64,000 bases of DNA. Source: Rhizobium sp. TH2 (lineage in GTDB: Bacteria > Pseudomonadota > Alphaproteobacteria > Rhizobiales > Rhizobiaceae). Positions 63,757-64,000 of this stretch are shown here, piece by piece. Location of the stretch: contig NZ_CP062231.1 in NCBI RefSeq assembly GCF_024707525.1, positions 3,162,001 through 3,226,000 on the forward strand, written 5' to 3'. The notes under the pieces were generated by a model. That model saw only the letters and a list, made by a program, of their open reading frames with translations. It was not told the origin of the DNA and searched no databases. Numbering within the stretch: the first letter of the stretch is position 1; every line of letters begins with the position of its first letter. The translations under genes and the position numbers were made by a program.

Positions 63757-64000
63757 ATGGCATCCGTCCGATATATCGTCACCGACATCGACAAATCAGT
63801 CGAGTTCTATCGAGACAATCTCGATTTCAAGGTGGACATGCACAGTCCCGGCAAGTTCGCGGCGCTCCTTCGCGACGACCTGACGCTCTATCTCAGTGCC
63901 CCGGGTGCGGGAAGCGGCGGTCACGCGGGCGGCGATCCGAAGCCGGGCGGGTGGAACCGGTTCATGATTGTCACCAGGGAGCTCGACGCCCTGATCGACC
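63757..64000 (+). CDS. VOC family protein, N-terminal fragment
   Basis: The frame begins at ATG 63757 with AGGGAGAAGG upstream and runs off the right edge after 81 residues. The start MASVRYIVTDIDKSVEFYRDNLDFKVDMHSPGKFAALLRDDLTLYLSAPG is typical of glyoxalase/bleomycin-resistance-fold proteins, with a Gly-rich GSGGHAGGDPKPGGWNRF loop. Divergent from the RTX gene. The rest, including the second metal half, lies outside the window. Confidence 0.82.
   Translation, partial: MASVRYIVTDIDKSVEFYRDNLDFKVDMHSPGKFAALLRDDLTLYLSAPGAGSGGHAGGDPKPGGWNRFMIVTRELDALID

Overview
The window reads as chromosomal DNA of an alphaproteobacterium of the order Hyphomicrobiales, most likely family Rhizobiaceae. The evidence is high G+C coding sequence, a circularly permuted two-piece tmRNA gene whose tag reads ANDNYAEARLAA, the thyA-folA-hflK-hflC-DUF2065-degP gene order, a stand-alone ilvC, and a palindromic repeat encoding PISPLEGEIS of a kind I recall from this order. 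Genus cannot be decided from sequence alone. The window is gene-dense and mostly housekeeping, broken by small accessory patches. I saw no tRNA, rRNA, CRISPR array, transposase or phage gene.

Layout. 1-5.4 kb: end of a zinc-type alcohol dehydrogenase, a large secreted Sel1-repeat protein and a membrane diguanylate cyclase. 5.4-10.3 kb: ilvC with a TetR regulator and a duplicated ilvC tail, LysR/aldo-keto reductase and Lrp/racemase divergent pairs. 10.4-20.7 kb: a small inverted-repeat element, DUF4087 and GyrI-like proteins, a FAD monooxygenase, pdxJ, an unusual MerR-LuxR fusion, a RecD-like helicase, VOC and LysE proteins, an ECF sigma/anti-sigma operon and a second aldo-keto reductase. 20.7-24.1 kb: the ilvI-vapB-vapC-ilvH operon, preceded by a transcription attenuator with an 18-residue leader peptide carrying Ile-Leu-Val-Val codons. 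24.2-31.5 kb: LuxR, HxlR with an FMN reductase and paired operators, a HerA-like ATPase, a GNAT/XRE-cupin pair and a polysaccharide lyase. 31.5-39.4 kb: miaA, serB, an MBL-fold hydrolase and the thyA-to-degP operon. 39.7-45.6 kb: a CBS protein, a 1088-residue secreted protein joining a beta-helix, a thioredoxin domain and RTX repeats, then ssrA and sspB side by side. 45.7-59.8 kb: Dld-type dehydrogenase, AsmA, a small A/T-richer membrane plus Cys-rich island, an RND efflux operon, a 156-bp palindromic repeat, and uvrD with a palindromic repeat inserted in frame. 59.8-64 kb: a frameshifted gene, higBA, a second RTX protein and the start of a VOC gene.

How the genes work together. Branched-chain amino acid synthesis is represented twice: ilvC, probably under a local TetR repressor, and ilvI-ilvH under ribosome-mediated attenuation with a toxin-antitoxin pair inside the operon. 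Protein quality control is also concentrated here: the HflKC membrane complex, a Do-type protease, tmRNA tagging, and the SspB adaptor that hands ssrA-tagged proteins to ClpXP. The two RTX proteins should leave by a type I secretion system, but no such exporter is in the window. The least familiar items are the beta-helix/thioredoxin/RTX protein, the near-leaderless ilv attenuator, the toxin-antitoxin pair within ilvIH, the in-frame repeat in uvrD and the membrane/Cys-rich island.
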